Shown here one piece after another: positions 1-8,672 of a DNA stretch of 64,000 nucleotides (position 1 is the stretch's first letter; each line of letters begins with the position of its first letter). This DNA is from Acidimicrobiia bacterium (GTDB lineage: Bacteria; Actinomycetota; Acidimicrobiia; IMCC26256; JAMXLJ01), in NCBI GenBank assembly GCA_024281095.1, contig JAMXLJ010000127.1, positions 1-64,000 of the forward strand, given 5' to 3'. The notes under the pieces are model-generated. The model made no database searches and was not told where the DNA came from. It saw only the letters and a list, made by a program, of their open reading frames with translations. The position numbers and the translations under genes are program-made.

Positions 1-519
1 GAGCAGCTGCTCGACACGATCGTCGACTACGCCGCGCCGGTGATCGCGGGCAGCAACGGCCATGCACTCGGCGCGGGTTTGCAGCTTGCGGTGGCGTGCG
101 ACCTGCGCGTGGTGCAGCCCGGCGCGCAGCTCGGTATCCCGGCGTCGAAGCTCGGCGTCATGCTGAGCGCCGCGAACATCGCCCGCTTCGCCGGGCTCGT
201 GGGCCACGGAACGGCACGCGATCTCCTGCTGAGCGGCCGGTCCGTCGACTCCGAGGAGGCGCTGGAACTCGGGCTCGTGCACCGCGTCGTCGACGACGCG
301 CGCACAGCGGCCGTCGACTGGGCAACCGAGCTCGCGCAGCTCGCTCCGCTCACGATTCGCGGACACAAGCGCGCGCTCAACCTGCTCGCTCGCGGTCTCG
401 ACGACGACGGGCGCCGCGAAGTCGCCGCTCTCGAAGCGGGCGCGTTCGCGAGCGACGACCTGCAGGAAGGGCTGGCCGCGTTCGCGGAGAAGCGGGCGCC
501 GCGTTTCGACGGTCGTTGA
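1..519 (+). CDS. Enoyl-CoA hydratase/isomerase family protein (5'-truncated)
   Basis: Crotonase-superfamily protein, cut by the window edge; the frame is open from the first base, so the start lies upstream. The visible part has the oxyanion-hole/active-site region (GSNGHALGAGLQLAVACDLRV) and the family pattern ending in a helical C-terminus (LAAFAEKRAPRF). Members hydrate 2-enoyl-CoA in beta-oxidation or act as isomerases on other acyl-CoAs. The usual catalytic Glu pair is not evident here: the segment after the GHALGAG loop reads PGAQLGIPASKLGVM, so the exact reaction cannot be assigned. It ends just before a convergent sortase gene. Family is confident, substrate unknown. Confidence 0.85.
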   Translation, partial: EQLLDTIVDYAAPVIAGSNGHALGAGLQLAVACDLRVVQPGAQLGIPASKLGVMLSAANIARFAGLVGHGTARDLLLSGRSVDSEEALELGLVHRVVDDARTAAVDWATELAQLAPLTIRGHKRALNLLARGLDDDGRREVAALEAGAFASDDLQEGLAAFAEKRAPRFDGR

Positions 520-527
520 CCGCCGGG

Positions 528-1427
528 CTAGTAGTTCGCGGGGAGCAGCCGGTCGAGGTACGAGTAGAAGACGAACAACACGGCCAGGAACGGCACGACG
601 CCGAGGAACCACGTCGTCCACCGCGGATGACGGTGGAACATGAGCCACCACGCGCCGCCGACCACGGCTGCGGCAAGCCCCCACCACAGTGTGAGCAGCC
701 GGCTCTGGTCCTTGCCCGAAAGTCCGGCCGTGCTGAGCTTCGCTTTCGTCTGCGCGATCGCGGCCGGTGTGGGCGGTGGTGCCGGAGCCGGGCTCTTGTC
801 CGCGATCAACGACGCGTGAACGACGAGACGCTTCTGGGCCGAGTACCGCGGCTCGCACGTGGTGAGGGTGAGGGTCGCGTCGGGTGTCGGGTCGAGCACG
901 GCTACGTCGGTGGGATCGACCACGAGTTGCTTGGTCACCTGATAGTGGTACGTGCCGCCCAGCGTGCGGATGGCGATGTCGTCGCCGGCGCCGAGCTCGT
1001 TCAGGCGGTAGAACGGTGCTCCGTACGTGGTGCGGTGGCCCGCGATCGCGGCGTTTCCGACCTGACCCGGCATGGGAGTGAGGGGATAGTGGCCGGGTCC
1101 CTTGCGCAGATCGGGTCGCTCGATGCCCTGGACCACCGCCGAGTCGACCCCGATCTTCGGGATCCGGATGATCGCGACTGCCTCACCGGACGGCGGGGGC
1201 ACCACGATCGTCGCGGTCGTCGGCGTGGTGGGGCCCGGCCCGGTCGTCGTGGTCGTCGTCGACGTCGGTGCGGCGTGGTTCAGGGTGCGTGCGAAGTCGT
1301 GCTTCAGCTTCGACTGCTGGCGCGCCTCGTAGAAGCCCGTGCCCCAGAGCTGGTAGGCGACGAGCAGCAGGATCAGGATGCCCACTGTGACGAGGACACG
1401 CCCCGTCGCCGCGACGACCCGGCGCAC
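528..1427 (-). CDS. Class E sortase
   Basis: Membrane-anchored transpeptidase of the actinobacterial class E type, which attaches sorted proteins to the cell wall. It has an N-terminal membrane helix (about residues 10-27), a Thr/Pro-rich linker (about 52-80), and a sortase barrel with catalytic His131 (AGHRTTYG), Cys191 (TLTTCEPRY) and Arg200. Two hydrophobic helices at the C-terminus (about 235-290) make it longer than a minimal sortase and suggest a second membrane anchor. The start is GTG without a clear Shine-Dalgarno. It is convergent with the preceding enoyl-CoA hydratase gene and divergent from ccmA. No LAxTG-type substrate is visible nearby. Confidence 0.88.
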   Translation of the reverse strand: MRRVVAATGRVLVTVGILILLLVAYQLWGTGFYEARQQSKLKHDFARTLNHAAPTSTTTTTTGPGPTTPTTATIVVPPPSGEAVAIIRIPKIGVDSAVVQGIERPDLRKGPGHYPLTPMPGQVGNAAIAGHRTTYGAPFYRLNELGAGDDIAIRTLGGTYHYQVTKQLVVDPTDVAVLDPTPDATLTLTTCEPRYSAQKRLVVHASLIADKSPAPAPPPTPAAIAQTKAKLSTAGLSGKDQSRLLTLWWGLAAAVVGGAWWLMFHRHPRWTTWFLGVVPFLAVLFVFYSYLDRLLPANY

Positions 1428-1554
1428 GGGCGGAGACTACGCGCGGTCTCGTACCAGGCCGTGTCACTGAGGCGCCGAGGAGGAGCCGCCGGCAGGGTTC
1501 GCCGCGGCCAACAGGGAATCCGTACGATGGAACCCGATTTCTTGCGGAGGGTGC

Positions 1555-2250
1555 GTGTCCCTCGTCGTCCGTCTGCGTTCCGCCGTGTGCCTGCTTGGCC
1601 GGTTCCCCGCGCTCGCGGGGGTCGACCTCGACGTCGAGGACGGCGACATCGTGCTGCTCTCGGGCCCGAACGGCGCAGGCAAGACCACGCTGTTGCGCCT
1701 GCTGGCCGGCCTCGTCCCGTTGCACGCGGGCGGGGCCGAGGTCCTCGGGCACGACCTTGCCCTCGATCGGCGCAGCCATCGCCGCCACTTGTCGCTCGTC
1801 GGGCACGACACCTTCTGCTACGACGACCTCACGGTCGGCGAGAACCTCCGCTTCGCGGCGCGGGCCGCAGGCCGCGGCATCGAGGCATCGGATACCGCTT
1901 TGGAGCGACTGGGGCTCGAGCGTCTGCGTGACGTGACGCACGGGCGGCTGTCGGCGGGTCAGCGGCGCCGGTTGGCCCTCGCGGTCGCGCTGTCGCGCGA
2001 CCCGCGGCTGCTCCTTCTCGACGAGCCCCATGCGGGCCTCGACGCCGAGGGGCGTGAAGTGCTCGACCGCGTGCTCGCCGGCGCGCCGGCGGAGAATCGC
2101 ACGGTGATCGTCGCGTCGCACGAGCTCGACCGCGCTCGCGCGCTCGCGCGTCGTGAGGTCGCGGTGGTGGGTGGTCAGGCCACCGCGACGCTCGACCCCT
2201 CTCGGGCCACGCCGGCGCCCGCCGTCACCGTCGAGGCGGTGCCTCGGTGA
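1555..2250 (+). CDS. ccmA: Heme ABC exporter ATP-binding protein CcmA
   Basis: ATPase subunit of the CcmABC(D) complex that drives release of heme-loaded CcmE in System I cytochrome c maturation; cytoplasmic face of the membrane. Walker A is GPNGAGKTT, the signature is LSAGQRRRLALA, and Walker B is LLLLDEPHAGLD, in the expected order over 231 residues. The GTG start is preceded by GCGGAGG. First gene of a nine-gene ccm run. Its stop overlaps the ccmB start (GTGA), indicating translational coupling. Confidence 0.93.
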   Translation: MSLVVRLRSAVCLLGRFPALAGVDLDVEDGDIVLLSGPNGAGKTTLLRLLAGLVPLHAGGAEVLGHDLALDRRSHRRHLSLVGHDTFCYDDLTVGENLRFAARAAGRGIEASDTALERLGLERLRDVTHGRLSAGQRRRLALAVALSRDPRLLLLDEPHAGLDAEGREVLDRVLAGAPAENRTVIVASHELDRARALARREVAVVGGQATATLDPSRATPAPAVTVEAVPR

Positions 2251-2927
2251 ACCTGCTTCGCGAGCTCTGGGTCGTCACCGCGAAGGATCTGCGCATCGAG
2301 GCGCGCTCGCGGGTCACCATCGGGCAGGTGTTGCCCTTCGGCGTCATCGTCTTGTTGCTCTTCGCATTCGCGCTCGACCCCGACCGTGGGATCCTGCCCC
2401 GCGTCGCGCCCGGGCTCTTCTGGGTCGCGGTGCTTCTCGCCGCGCTGCTGGCGGTGTCCCGGGCCTTCGCGCTCGAGGAGGCCAACGGCGCCCGCGACGG
2501 GTTGCGCCTCTCCGGCCTCGACACCGGCGCGATGTTCCTGGGTAAGGCCCTTGCAGTGGCGATCCAGCTGTTCGTCCTCGAGGTGATCCTCGGCGCGGGC
2601 GTCGTGCTCTTCTACGACCTCACCCCGCGGGCGGCCGAGGTTCTCGTTCCGGCCGCGCTGGCCGCGACCGTCGGCCTGGCCGCCGCCGGTACCCTCTACG
2701 GCGTGCTCGCAGCCGGTCTGCGGGTGCGCGAGACGCTCCTGCCGCTGCTGCTCCTGCCGGTCGTTGCACCGGTGATGCTCGGCGCGACGCGTGCGTTCGA
2801 GGCCGGCCTCGGTCTCAACGGCGCGCCGGGTGAGGCGTGGCCGTGGGTCGAGATGCTCGGGCTGTTCGCACTCATCTACACGACCTTGGGGTTCCTGGCG
2901 TTCGGCCCCTTGCTGGAGGAGGCATGA
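2247..2927 (+). CDS. ccmB: Heme exporter membrane protein CcmB
   Basis: Permease-like subunit of the CcmABC complex. The 226 residues form about six hydrophobic segments (for example around residues 26-44, 50-66, 100-125, 128-155, 160-180 and 200-222), with the conserved N-terminal pattern of a short cytoplasmic segment (KDLRIEARSR) before the first helix. Starts inside the ccmA stop (GTGA) and ends inside the ccmC start (ATGA). Identification rests on size, topology and position between ccmA and ccmC. Confidence 0.88.
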   Translation: MNLLRELWVVTAKDLRIEARSRVTIGQVLPFGVIVLLLFAFALDPDRGILPRVAPGLFWVAVLLAALLAVSRAFALEEANGARDGLRLSGLDTGAMFLGKALAVAIQLFVLEVILGAGVVLFYDLTPRAAEVLVPAALAATVGLAAAGTLYGVLAAGLRVRETLLPLLLLPVVAPVMLGATRAFEAGLGLNGAPGEAWPWVEMLGLFALIYTTLGFLAFGPLLEEA

Positions 2928-3736
2928 CGGCTGCGAAGCCGCCCGACAACGGACATCGCCGCGGGGTCGCATCACTTCCCACGAACCCGCGCCTGTTGCC
3001 GCGACGTGTCTCCGTCGTGCTCGGCTGGTCGACACTCGCCGCGCTCGCGCTGCTCACGTTGTTCGGGCTCTGGGGCGCGCCGCCGGACGCGGTGCAGGGT
3101 GACGCGCAGCGGATCATGTACCTCCACGTCCCCGCGGCTTGGCTCGCGTACCTCGCGTTCACGGTCACGTCGGTGGCCTCGCTGCTGTACCTGTGGCCCC
3201 GCACACGCTCCACGGTGTGGGATCTCCTCGCCGGCGCGTCGGCGGAGCTCGGCGTGGTGTTCACCGGGCTCACGTTGCTGCTCGGGTCGCTCTGGGGCCG
3301 GCCGGTGTGGGGCATCTGGTGGGCGTGGGACGCCCGGCTCACCACCACCGCGGTGCTGTTCTTCCTCTACCTGGGCTATCTGTCGCTGCGCCGCATCCCC
3401 GCGAGCGTCGAGACACGCGCGAAGCGCTGTGCCATCGCCGCGCTGATCGCCTTCGTCGACGTCCCCGTCGTGCACCTTTCCGTGAACTGGTGGCGCACGC
3501 TGCACCAGCAGGCGACGGTGTTCAATCCCGAGCTGAACCCGAGGATCCACGGCGTGATGGCATTCACGCTCTGGCTCGGAGTCGTCGCGTTCACGTTGGT
3601 CTACGTGTACCTGCTCGACCGCCGTTACCAGCTCGCCGTGCTCGAGGAGGATCTCGAGGAACGGGAGCTCGACGCCGCCATCGCACAGCGCGTCGCCGAG
3701 GCCCCGAGCCCCCGTCCGGCAGGAGTCCATTCTTGA
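2924..3736 (+). CDS. ccmC: Cytochrome c biogenesis protein CcmC
   Basis: Polytopic membrane protein that binds heme and loads it onto CcmE. It carries the tryptophan-rich WWD signature (WGIWWAWDARLTTT) between flanking His residues (LHVPAAW and HLSVNWW), which act as heme ligands in the family. Six membrane helices over 270 residues. An open frame extends upstream into ccmB, but the ATG overlapping the ccmB stop fits the operon's coupled style. The C-terminus is charged (EEDLEERELDAAI). Confidence 0.92.
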   Translation: MTAAKPPDNGHRRGVASLPTNPRLLPRRVSVVLGWSTLAALALLTLFGLWGAPPDAVQGDAQRIMYLHVPAAWLAYLAFTVTSVASLLYLWPRTRSTVWDLLAGASAELGVVFTGLTLLLGSLWGRPVWGIWWAWDARLTTTAVLFFLYLGYLSLRRIPASVETRAKRCAIAALIAFVDVPVVHLSVNWWRTLHQQATVFNPELNPRIHGVMAFTLWLGVVAFTLVYVYLLDRRYQLAVLEEDLEERELDAAIAQRVAEAPSPRPAGVHS

Positions 3737-3754
3737 GTGCCGTGCGGACGGAGC

Positions 3755-3784
3755 GGCGCCCTGGGCGGAGGCCCGGGAGGGCGC
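3755..3784 (+). other. Imperfect hairpin between ccmC and ccmD
   Basis: Outer arms GCGCCC and GGGCGC with a further GC-rich inner stem lie in the only sizeable spacer of the ccm operon (61 bp), just before the ccmD ribosome-binding site. It could tune relative expression or mRNA stability. No U-tract follows, so it is not a classic terminator. Seen in sequence; function inferred. Confidence 0.3.
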
Positions 3785-3797
3785 TGCGGAGGGAGCC

Positions 3798-3929
3798 ATG
3801 AGTGACGTGGGGTACATCGCGGCGGCGTGGTCGGCGACGGCCGCAGTGCTCGCCGCGTACGTCGTGCGCGTCGCGGTGCGCACGCGGCACGCTCGGCGAT
3901 CGCTGCCCGACGACGATCCCCGCCGATGA
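3798..3929 (+). CDS. ccmD: CcmD-like small membrane protein
   Basis: A 43-residue protein with one membrane helix (about residues 7-27, YIAAAWSATAAVLAAYVVRV) followed by a basic stretch (RTRHARR) and an acidic tail. That is the topology of CcmD, the small subunit that helps release holo-CcmE from CcmABC. GGAGGG precedes the ATG. Its stop overlaps the ccmE start (ATGA). Sequence similarity in this family is weak; size, topology and position between ccmC and ccmE carry the call. Confidence 0.8.
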   Translation: MSDVGYIAAAWSATAAVLAAYVVRVAVRTRHARRSLPDDDPRR

Positions 3930-4363
3930 CCACGACCACGTCGCGCAAGCCGCGGCGGCTCCGCTACGGAATCGCGGCCGCCGTGTGCGTCGCCGCGGTG
4001 GGCGCGCTCCTCGTGGGTGGGCTGTCCCGCAACCTCGTCTACTTCCGCACGGTGTCGGAGGCGGTCAAGGCCCGCGACAGCACGGGGAGTCACCGCTTCC
4101 GCATCGCCGGAGCGGTGAAGCCGGGCACGGTGGAGCAGAGCTCCAAGGGTGTCCGCTTCGTGTTGACCGACGGGAAGGCCGAGGCCGAGATCGACCACAC
4201 CGGTGACCCGCCCCAGCTGTTCAAGGACGGCGCGCCAGTCGTGTGCGAGGGTCACTGGGGACGCGGCCTCGTGTTCCTCTCCGACCGGATCATGATCAAG
4301 CACGGCGCCGACTACACGCCGCCGAAGGTCAACCTCACGCACTCACCCGGTCAGACGTCGTGA
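3926..4363 (+). CDS. ccmE: Cytochrome c maturation heme chaperone CcmE
   Basis: Periplasmic-side heme chaperone tethered by an N-terminal helix (about residues 15-32). The covalent heme-binding motif is intact: His126 and Tyr130 in IKHGADYTPPKV match the HxxxY signature of classical CcmE, not the CxxxY variant. The preceding OB-fold strands (GDPPQLFKDG, VCEGHW) are family-typical. The frame stays open upstream, but the ATG overlapping the ccmD stop gives 145 residues, the usual size. Its stop overlaps the ccmF start (GTGA). Confidence 0.93.
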   Translation: MTTTTSRKPRRLRYGIAAAVCVAAVGALLVGGLSRNLVYFRTVSEAVKARDSTGSHRFRIAGAVKPGTVEQSSKGVRFVLTDGKAEAEIDHTGDPPQLFKDGAPVVCEGHWGRGLVFLSDRIMIKHGADYTPPKVNLTHSPGQTS

Positions 4364-6396
4364 GGGCCGGGCTCGGGTATTTCGGCCTCCTGCTCGGGGT
4401 GATGTGCTCCGGCGTGGGCGTCGTCGTGCTCGCGCTCGGCATCGCGCTGCGCGACAACGCGCTCCTCCGGCTCGGACGATGGTTCGTCGTCGGACTACTC
4501 GGTGCCGCGTTGCTCTCCGTCGTCGCGATGGAGTGGGCGTTGCTGAGCCACGACTACTCGATCCGCTACGTCGCCGAGAACAACGCACGGGCGACACCGC
4601 TGTTGTTCACGATCACCGGGCTGTGGGCCGCGCTCGAAGGATCGATCCTGTTGTGGGGCCTCATCCTCGCCGGTTATCTCGCCGTCGTCGTCCACAAGTT
4701 CCGTGCGCGCGCCACCGACCCGCTCGTCGCCTGGGCGACGCTCACCGGCCTCGTCGTCGCCCTGTTCTTCTTTCTCCTCATGGTGTTTCCGGCGAACCCG
4801 TTCCGCGCGACCTCGGGCGCTGTCCCGCTCGACGGCCGTGGCCCCAATCCGCTGCTGCAGAACCACCCGCTGATGGCGTTCCACCCGCCGATGCTCTACC
4901 TCGGATACGTCGGCTTCACCGTGCCGTTCAGCTTCGCGGTGGCCGCGCTCGTGACGGGCCGTTTCGGTGAGGGATGGCTCGCCGACACCCGCCGCGCAAC
5001 GTTGGTCGCGTGGGGATTCCTCACGATCGGCATCATCCTCGGCGCCTGGTGGAGCTACGAGGTGCTCGGCTGGGGCGGCTACTGGGCGTGGGACCCGGTG
5101 GAGAACGCGTCGCTGCTGCCGTGGCTCACCGGCACCGCGTTCATCCATTCGGTCATGGTGCAGGAGCGCCGCGGCATGTTGCGCGTCTGGAACCTGTCGC
5201 TCGTGATCGCGACGTTCTGCCTCACGATCCTCGGCACGTTCCTGACGCGTTCGGGGATCGTGAACTCGGTGCACTCGTTCACCCAGTCGAACATCGGGTG
5301 GTGGCTGCTCGGGTTCCTGTTCTTCGTCGCGGCCGTGGGGATCGGTCTGGTCGCGTGGCGGGGTGACAAGTTGCGATCGCCCGGCCGCATCGACTCACCG
5401 ATCTCACGCGAAGCTGCGTTCCTCGCGAACAACCTGGTGTTCGCGGGCCTGGCGTTCGTGGTCCTGCTCGGCACCGTGTTTCCGCTCGTCGCGGAGTCGC
5501 TCAACGGACAGCAGTTGTCGGTCGGCGAGCCCTACTTCGACCGCATGACAACGCCGCTCGGCCTCGCCCTGCTGTTCCTCATGGCCGCGGCACCGGCGCT
5601 GCCGTGGCGGGCCGCGAGCGGTGAGGTGTTGCGGCGCCGGCTCGTGGCGCCTGCGTGGGCCGCCGCGGCCACGCTCGTTCTCGCCGTCGCGCTCGGCGCG
5701 CGCGGGCTCGGCGATGTGCTCGCGTTCGGGCTCGCCGCCTTCGCGCTCACCGGTGTCGCCCGTCAGGTGTGGATCGGCGTGCGCGCGCGGCGACACGCGC
5801 ACGGGGAGGCTGCGCCGCTCGCGCTCGTGCGGACGGTACGCGGCAACCCCCGCCTGTACGGCGGCCTGATCGTGCACGTGGGCGTGGTGCTCATCGCGGT
5901 CGCTCTCGCGGTCTCGCAGAGTTACACCACGAAGCGCGAGGTGCACCTCGCTCGCAACGAGTCGGCGACGGTCCGCGGTTACCGCGTGACCTACCTCGGG
6001 TCGCGCACCGTCAACACGGGGCAGAAGACCACGGTCTCGGCCCGGGTGCGCATCCACGCCGGCGGTCGCGACCTCGGCGTGTACGCGCCGGCGGTGTCGA
6101 CGTTCCCGAACGCCAACGAGGGCATCGGCACGCCGTCGGTTCGGACCGGCCTGCTCGGCGACGTGTACCTCACGCTCGTGTCGTCGCCGAACGAACGCGG
6201 CCGGGTGACGCTCGGCGTGCAGATCACGCCCATGGCGCTGTGGCTCTGGCTCGGCGGCGGCATCATGGCCGCCGGCACACTCGTGGCACTCGCACCGGCG
6301 CTGCGTCGTGTTCGCCGAGGCCGGCGGGCCGTCGACGTGCTCGACGCCGGCCCCGACGGTGCCGTCGAGCCCGAGCTCGAGGTCGCGGCGCGGTGA
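4360..6396 (+). CDS. ccmF: Heme lyase subunit CcmF
   Basis: Large polytopic protein (678 residues) that transfers heme from CcmE to apocytochrome CXXCH motifs. It has the WWD signature (WGGYWAWDPVENASLLPW) and the family segments LLQNHPLMAFHPPMLYLG and LTRSGIVNSVHSF. A large extracytoplasmic domain sits between the last helices (about residues 530-625). The GTG start overlaps the ccmE stop, and the stop overlaps the next start in the same GTGA arrangement. Confidence 0.95.
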   Translation: MRAGLGYFGLLLGVMCSGVGVVVLALGIALRDNALLRLGRWFVVGLLGAALLSVVAMEWALLSHDYSIRYVAENNARATPLLFTITGLWAALEGSILLWGLILAGYLAVVVHKFRARATDPLVAWATLTGLVVALFFFLLMVFPANPFRATSGAVPLDGRGPNPLLQNHPLMAFHPPMLYLGYVGFTVPFSFAVAALVTGRFGEGWLADTRRATLVAWGFLTIGIILGAWWSYEVLGWGGYWAWDPVENASLLPWLTGTAFIHSVMVQERRGMLRVWNLSLVIATFCLTILGTFLTRSGIVNSVHSFTQSNIGWWLLGFLFFVAAVGIGLVAWRGDKLRSPGRIDSPISREAAFLANNLVFAGLAFVVLLGTVFPLVAESLNGQQLSVGEPYFDRMTTPLGLALLFLMAAAPALPWRAASGEVLRRRLVAPAWAAAATLVLAVALGARGLGDVLAFGLAAFALTGVARQVWIGVRARRHAHGEAAPLALVRTVRGNPRLYGGLIVHVGVVLIAVALAVSQSYTTKREVHLARNESATVRGYRVTYLGSRTVNTGQKTTVSARVRIHAGGRDLGVYAPAVSTFPNANEGIGTPSVRTGLLGDVYLTLVSSPNERGRVTLGVQITPMALWLWLGGGIMAAGTLVALAPALRRVRRGRRAVDVLDAGPDGAVEPELEVAAR

Positions 6397-6935
6397 AGCA
6401 CCCGGCGCGGTGGGTCGCGGGCAGCGTCGGCCTGGTCGTGCTCGCCCTCGCCGTCGTGCTCGCACTCAACGCGGGCAAGGATCCGCGCGCCGATGCGCAG
6501 CACAGTCGCCTCGTGGGCCGGCCGGTGCCGGCGTTCACGCTGCCGACGCTCGACGGCAAGGAGATCAGTTCGGGCTCGCTCGCCGGCAAGACGGTGATCG
6601 TGAACTTCTGGAACTCGTGGTGCGAGCCGTGCCTGCAGGAGCTCCCTGCGTTGAAGTCGTACTACGCGCAACACACGACGGACAGCGACCTCGTGCTCCT
6701 GGGTGTCGTACGCGACGACACCGACAACGCAGTGCGCGCCGCCGTACGCGACAACGGCATCGGTTGGACGATCGCGTTGGACCCGGGGGCGAAGGCGGCC
6801 GTCGCGTTCGCGACGCGCGGCCAGCCCGAGACGTACGTCATCGGCCCCGACGGCGTGATCGCGGCATCGCTCTACGGCCCGACGACGGTTCGCACGCTCG
6901 ACGCGATGGTGGCCGCAGCCCGGGGCCGCGCCTGA
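6393..6935 (+). CDS. ccmG: Thioredoxin-like cytochrome c biogenesis protein (CcmG/TlpA type)
   Basis: Membrane-anchored thiol-disulfide oxidoreductase that keeps apocytochrome or CcmH cysteines reduced outside the membrane. An N-terminal helix (about residues 8-26) precedes an AhpC/TSA-like thioredoxin fold with active-site Cys77 and Cys80 (NSWCEPC). The cis-Pro region is GQPETYVIGPDG. 180 residues. Coupled on both sides: GTGA with ccmF, and a one-base TGATG overlap with ccmH. Confidence 0.92.
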   Translation: MKHPARWVAGSVGLVVLALAVVLALNAGKDPRADAQHSRLVGRPVPAFTLPTLDGKEISSGSLAGKTVIVNFWNSWCEPCLQELPALKSYYAQHTTDSDLVLLGVVRDDTDNAVRAAVRDNGIGWTIALDPGAKAAVAFATRGQPETYVIGPDGVIAASLYGPTTVRTLDAMVAAARGRA

Positions 6936-7396
6936 TGACGGCCCTTCGCCGCTGGGCTCCCTGGGGTCTGCTCGGGCTCCTCGCGGTCGCCGCCCTCGCG
7001 GTTGCCGCGTGGCCGTCGGGCGGCCATCGCACGATCGCGGACCGCGCCCGCTCGGTCGAGTCGGAGTTGCGCTGCGTCGACTGCGAGGCGTTGTCGATTG
7101 CCGACAGCTCGACGTCGAACGCCGCGGCGCAGCGGGCCGACATCGAGTCGCGGCTGCGCGCCGGGGAGACCGAGGCCCAGGTGCGGCGGGCGTACGTCGA
7201 TCGGTACGGCCCGTCGATCCTGCTGCGTCCGCAGAACAAGGGCCTCGGGATGCTCGTGTGGGCGCTACCGGTCGGTGCGCTGGTGCTCGGCGCCGGTGGG
7301 CTCGCCGTGGCCCTGCGGCACTGGCGGAGCGAGCCCCGCCTGGCCGCGTCGAGCGCCGACGAGCAACTCGTGCGCCGCACACGAGAGGCACGGTGA
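6935..7396 (+). CDS. ccmH: Cytochrome c-type biogenesis protein CcmH
   Basis: Apocytochrome thiol reductase of System I. It has an N-terminal hydrophobic segment, then the conserved motif with Cys47 and Cys50 (LRCVDCEALSIADS) and a three-helix domain ending YGPSILLRPQ, then a second membrane helix (about residues 107-127). 153 residues, typical for stand-alone CcmH. Joined to both neighbours by TGATG overlaps. Confidence 0.92.
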   Translation: MTALRRWAPWGLLGLLAVAALAVAAWPSGGHRTIADRARSVESELRCVDCEALSIADSSTSNAAAQRADIESRLRAGETEAQVRRAYVDRYGPSILLRPQNKGLGMLVWALPVGALVLGAGGLAVALRHWRSEPRLAASSADEQLVRRTREAR

Positions 7397-8178
7397 TGGC
7401 GGCGGAAGCCGAGGCGCGTGACGACGAGCAGCACGAGTCGCTCGAAGCCGAGCGCGACTTCCTGCTCCGTTCCCTCGACGACCTCGATACCAACCGGGCC
7501 GCGGGTGACATCGACGACGCGACGTACGAACGCCTCCACGCCGACTACACCGCACGCGCGGCCGCGGTCATCCGGGCGTTGCGCGACGGGGTCGACACGC
7601 GACCGGAGCCGCCTCGTACCCGAACGCGGCGCCGCGTCGCGGTGATCGCCGGGCTCGTCGTGTTCGCGGTCGCGGCTTCCGTCGCGCTCGCGGCCGGCCT
7701 TGGAGCACGCCTGCCCGGGCAGTCCGTCACGGGGAACAGCAGCGCTTCGGGCGATACCGCTCGCGAAACCGCGTTCCGCGATGCCGTGGCACAGCACCCG
7801 AACGACCCGCAGGCCCACCTCGCGTACGCGCGCTACCTCCTGGGCGCGCAGAGCTTCGCGGCCGCGTTGAAGGAATACGACGCGACCGCTCGCCTCGATC
7901 CGAAGAACGCCGAGTCGCGCGCGTACGGCGGATGGATCGTGTACCTGGCCGGCCTGCCCGACGAGGCGTTGCAGCGTCTCGATACCGCGGTCGCGGCCGA
8001 TCCGAACTATCCCGACGCGCACTTCTTCCGTGGGATGGTGTTGTTCCGCGGCAAGGGCGACGCGTGCGGCGCGAAGCCCGAGTTCCAGCGCTATCTCGCG
8101 GTGGCCAACCAGAGCCCGATGGGCCCGCAGGTCGATCAGATGCTCGCGGCCGCCGTGGGAGCCTGTCCGACGAAATGA
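7396..8178 (+). CDS. TPR protein, CcmI/CycH-like
   Basis: Probable apocytochrome c chaperone of the ccm operon. Residues 1-70 are cytoplasmic and helical (SLEAERDFLLRSLDDLD and GDIDDATYERL resemble the CcmI/NrfG N-terminal segment). A membrane helix follows (about residues 78-98), then two to three tetratricopeptide repeats (HPNDPQAHLAYARYLLGAQ, DPKNAESRAYGGWIVYLAG, DPNYPDAHFFRGMVLF). Two ccmH-overlapping starts are possible three bases apart; the ATG is chosen. CcmI is the best match by context, though TPR domains are generic. Confidence 0.78.
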   Translation: MAAEAEARDDEQHESLEAERDFLLRSLDDLDTNRAAGDIDDATYERLHADYTARAAAVIRALRDGVDTRPEPPRTRTRRRVAVIAGLVVFAVAASVALAAGLGARLPGQSVTGNSSASGDTARETAFRDAVAQHPNDPQAHLAYARYLLGAQSFAAALKEYDATARLDPKNAESRAYGGWIVYLAGLPDEALQRLDTAVAADPNYPDAHFFRGMVLFRGKGDACGAKPEFQRYLAVANQSPMGPQVDQMLAAAVGACPTK

Positions 8179-8192
8179 GCGAAGGAGACACC

Positions 8193-8669
8193 ATGGCGGA
8201 ACCGCCCGAGTTCGAGATCGACCCGAAGGCGAACTACGAGGTCACGATCGACACGCCCAAGGGCCGCATCGTGATGGAGCTCGATCCTCGCCTTGCGCCC
8301 AACACCGTCAACAACTTCGTCGCGCTCGCGCGTCAGGGCTACTACGACGGCTTGACGTTCCACCGCGTCGTGCCCGACTTCGTGATCCAGGGTGGTTGCC
8401 CGCAGGGCACGGGAACCGGAGGCCCCGGCTACAAGTTCGCCGACGAGCCCGTGCAGGGGGAGTACACCCTCGGCGCGGTCGCGATGGCGAACGCCGGGCC
8501 CAACACCAACGGGTCGCAGTTCTTCATCACGATCGACGACTGCCGGCGCAAGCTCTCGAAGGACTACAACCTCTTCGGCTACGTGACCGAAGGCATCGAC
8601 GTCGCCCAGTCCATCGACGTCGGCGACGTGATGCAGAAGGTGACCGTCGAGGAGAAAGCCCGGAGCTGA
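8193..8669 (+). CDS. Cyclophilin-type peptidyl-prolyl isomerase
   Basis: Cis-trans prolyl isomerase, cytoplasmic (no signal peptide). The cyclophilin core is complete: FHRVVPDFVIQGG, GTGTGGPGYKFADE and NTNGSQFFIT. 158 residues. The frame remains open upstream and another ATG overlaps the preceding stop, but GAAGGAG sits five bases before this ATG and decides the start. Likely co-transcribed with the ccm genes above it, although its role need not be cytochrome-specific. Confidence 0.9.
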   Translation: MAEPPEFEIDPKANYEVTIDTPKGRIVMELDPRLAPNTVNNFVALARQGYYDGLTFHRVVPDFVIQGGCPQGTGTGGPGYKFADEPVQGEYTLGAVAMANAGPNTNGSQFFITIDDCRRKLSKDYNLFGYVTEGIDVAQSIDVGDVMQKVTVEEKARS

Positions 8670-8672
8670 CGC

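Noticed and set aside
96-1931. A 611-codon plus-strand frame spanning enoyl-CoA hydratase, sortase and ccmA
   Set aside because: Highly Arg-rich translation with no domain; it overlaps three recognised genes in other frames.
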